7,262 nucleotides of DNA from contig CALEZJ010000604.1 in assembly GCA_937927885.1 (NCBI GenBank), forward strand, positions 1 to 7,262. Reading direction: 5' to 3'. This stretch comes from an uncultured Paracoccaceae bacterium. GTDB taxonomy: Bacteria > Pseudomonadota > Alphaproteobacteria > Rhodobacterales > Rhodobacteraceae. Under the pieces are notes generated by a model that saw only the letters and a list, made by a program, of their open reading frames with translations, was not told the origin of the DNA and did not search any database. Positions 6,104-7,262 of this stretch are shown here, in pieces. Numbering within the stretch: position 1 is the first letter of the stretch; each line of letters begins with the position of its first letter. A program made the translations under genes and the position numbers.

Positions 6104-6108
6104 GCGAC

Positions 6109-7262
6109 ATGGGCTGGAAAACTCTGGATCAGATGGAGTTTCAGGGCAAGACCGCGCTGGTTCGGGTGGATATCAACGTCCCCGTCGAGGCCGGTCAGGT
6201 CACCGATTTCACCCGCATCGACGCGGTGCTGCCGACGATCCGCGATCTGGCGGCCAAGGGCGCCAAAGTGGTGCTGCTGGCGCATTTCGACCGGCCAAAG
6301 GGCAAGGTCGTGCCCGCGATGTCGCTGGCCCATATCCGCCCGGCGCTGGAGGCGCGGCTGGGCGCTCCGGTCGCCTTTGCCGAGGATTGCATCGGCCTGC
6401 CCGCCAAGCAGGCGGTGTCGGCGCTGGCGCCCGGGGGCGTCCTGCTGTTGGAAAACACCCGGTTTCACGCGGGCGAGGAAAAGAACGACCCCGAACTGGC
6501 GGCGGCGATGGCGGCGCTGGGGGACATCTATGTGAACGACGCCTTTTCGGCGGCGCACCGGGCGCATGCCTCGACCGAGGGGATCGCGCATCTGCTGCCC
6601 TCCTGCGCGGGGCGGCTGATGGCGGCGGAACTGAACGCGCTGAACGCGGCGCTGGGCCAGCCGCAGCGCCCGGTGGTGGCGGTGGTGGGCGGCGCGAAAG
6701 TGTCGACCAAGCTCGACCTTCTGGCCAATCTGGTGGGCAAGGTCGACGATCTGGTGATCGGCGGCGGGATGGCGAACACCTTTCTGGCCGCGCAGGGCAA
6801 GCCGGTCGGCAAGTCGCTGTGCGAGCACGACCTGGCCGGGACCGCGCGCGACATCCTGGCAAAGGCGGCGACCACGGGCTGCCGCGTCCATCTGCCGGTC
6901 GATCTGGTGGTGGCGCGCGAATTCCGCGCCCATGCCCCGTCCGAGGTGGTGGCCGAATGCCCGCCGGATGCGATGATCCTCGATGCGGGGCCCGACACGA
7001 TCGCCGCGCTGGGCAGGGTCTTTGCCGAGGCGCGCACGCTGATCTGGAACGGGCCGCTTGGCGCGTTCGAACTGGAGCCCTTCGACGCCGCGACCAATGC
7101 GGCGGCGCGGACAGTGGCGGAACTGACCCGCGCGGGGCGGCTGATCTCGGTCGCGGGCGGGGGCGACACGGTGGCGGCGCTGAACCGGGCGGGCGCCGCC
7201 GAGGGGTTCAGCTATATCTCGACGGCGGGGGGCGCGTTCCTGGAATGGATGGAGGGCAAGCT
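6109..7262 (+). CDS. pgk: Phosphoglycerate kinase, 3' end cut by the window
   Basis: Cytoplasmic phosphoglycerate kinase, which interconverts 1,3-bisphosphoglycerate plus ADP with 3-phosphoglycerate plus ATP in glycolysis, gluconeogenesis and, where present, the Calvin cycle. 384 complete codons are visible; related enzymes have about 395, so roughly a dozen residues are missing beyond the edge. The N-terminal domain shows RVDINVP (19-25), Arg36, AHFDRPKG (58-65, His59 and Arg62) and NTRFH (116-120), the 3-phosphoglycerate-binding basic residues. [11 protein letters not shown] and GGAKVSTK follow. The C-terminal nucleotide domain shows [28 protein letters not shown] and [13 protein letters not shown]. 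The common SHxGRP motif reads AHFDRP, which I recall as usual for Rhodobacterales. The frame is intact throughout. It lies 129 bases after anbu, behind hairpins and a likely promoter of its own, so it is probably transcribed separately. Confidence 0.97.
   Translation, partial: MGWKTLDQMEFQGKTALVRVDINVPVEAGQVTDFTRIDAVLPTIRDLAAKGAKVVLLAHFDRPKGKVVPAMSLAHIRPALEARLGAPVAFAEDCIGLPAKQAVSALAPGGVLLLENTRFHAGEEKNDPELAAAMAALGDIYVNDAFSAAHRAHASTEGIAHLLPSCAGRLMAAELNALNAALGQPQRPVVAVVGGAKVSTKLDLLANLVGKVDDLVIGGGMANTFLAAQGKPVGKSLCEHDLAGTARDILAKAATTGCRVHLPVDLVVAREFRAHAPSEVVAECPPDAMILDAGPDTIAALGRVFAEARTLIWNGPLGAFELEPFDAATNAAARTVAELTRAGRLISVAGGGDTVAALNRAGAAEGFSYISTAGGAFLEWMEGK

Noticed and set aside
1..7262. CRISPR arrays, transposases, tRNA or rRNA genes
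   Set aside because: I saw no regularly spaced repeats, insertion-sequence ends, transposase motifs or RNA-gene signatures on either strand.

Overview
The window comes from a GC-rich alphaproteobacterium, very probably a member of the Rhodobacterales. The evidence is the strong G/C preference at third codon positions, the wording of the phosphoglycerate kinase at the right end ([30 protein letters not shown]), and an intergenic hairpin element of a kind I recall from that order. No computation or database search was possible, so family names rest on motif recognition.

Layout. Positions 1-181 hold no gene I can support; a strong hairpin (132-174) sits there just past the stop of the first gene. 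Positions 182-1708 (minus strand) encode a 508-residue exported protein built of short alpha-helical, TPR-like repeats, function unknown. A 209-bp divergent intergenic region (1709-1917) has three copies of a GGGCAGC half-site, a second palindrome and a candidate promoter. Positions 1918-5979 (plus strand) hold four co-oriented genes: a circularly permuted ATP-grasp ligase (DUF404/DUF407 type), an alpha-E domain protein (DUF403), a transglutaminase-like cysteine protein, and Anbu, an HslV-like bacterial proteasome homologue with an N-terminal threonine nucleophile. After a 129-bp structured spacer comes phosphoglycerate kinase (pgk, from 6109), which runs off the right edge about a dozen residues before its expected end.

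How the genes may work together. The four-gene block is a recognised conserved neighbourhood, predicted from comparative genomics to form and process amide or peptide bonds. The ATP-grasp enzyme would make an amide linkage, alpha-E would be its helical partner, the transglutaminase-like enzyme could cleave or transfer amides or peptides, and Anbu would hydrolyse them. The physiological substrate is, to my knowledge, unknown. All catalytic motifs look intact here. alpha-E and the transglutaminase are joined by a TAATG overlap. anbu stands apart behind a hairpin-rich 93-bp spacer and lacks a convincing Shine-Dalgarno sequence. The divergent repeat protein and pgk are probably neighbours rather than parts of the system.
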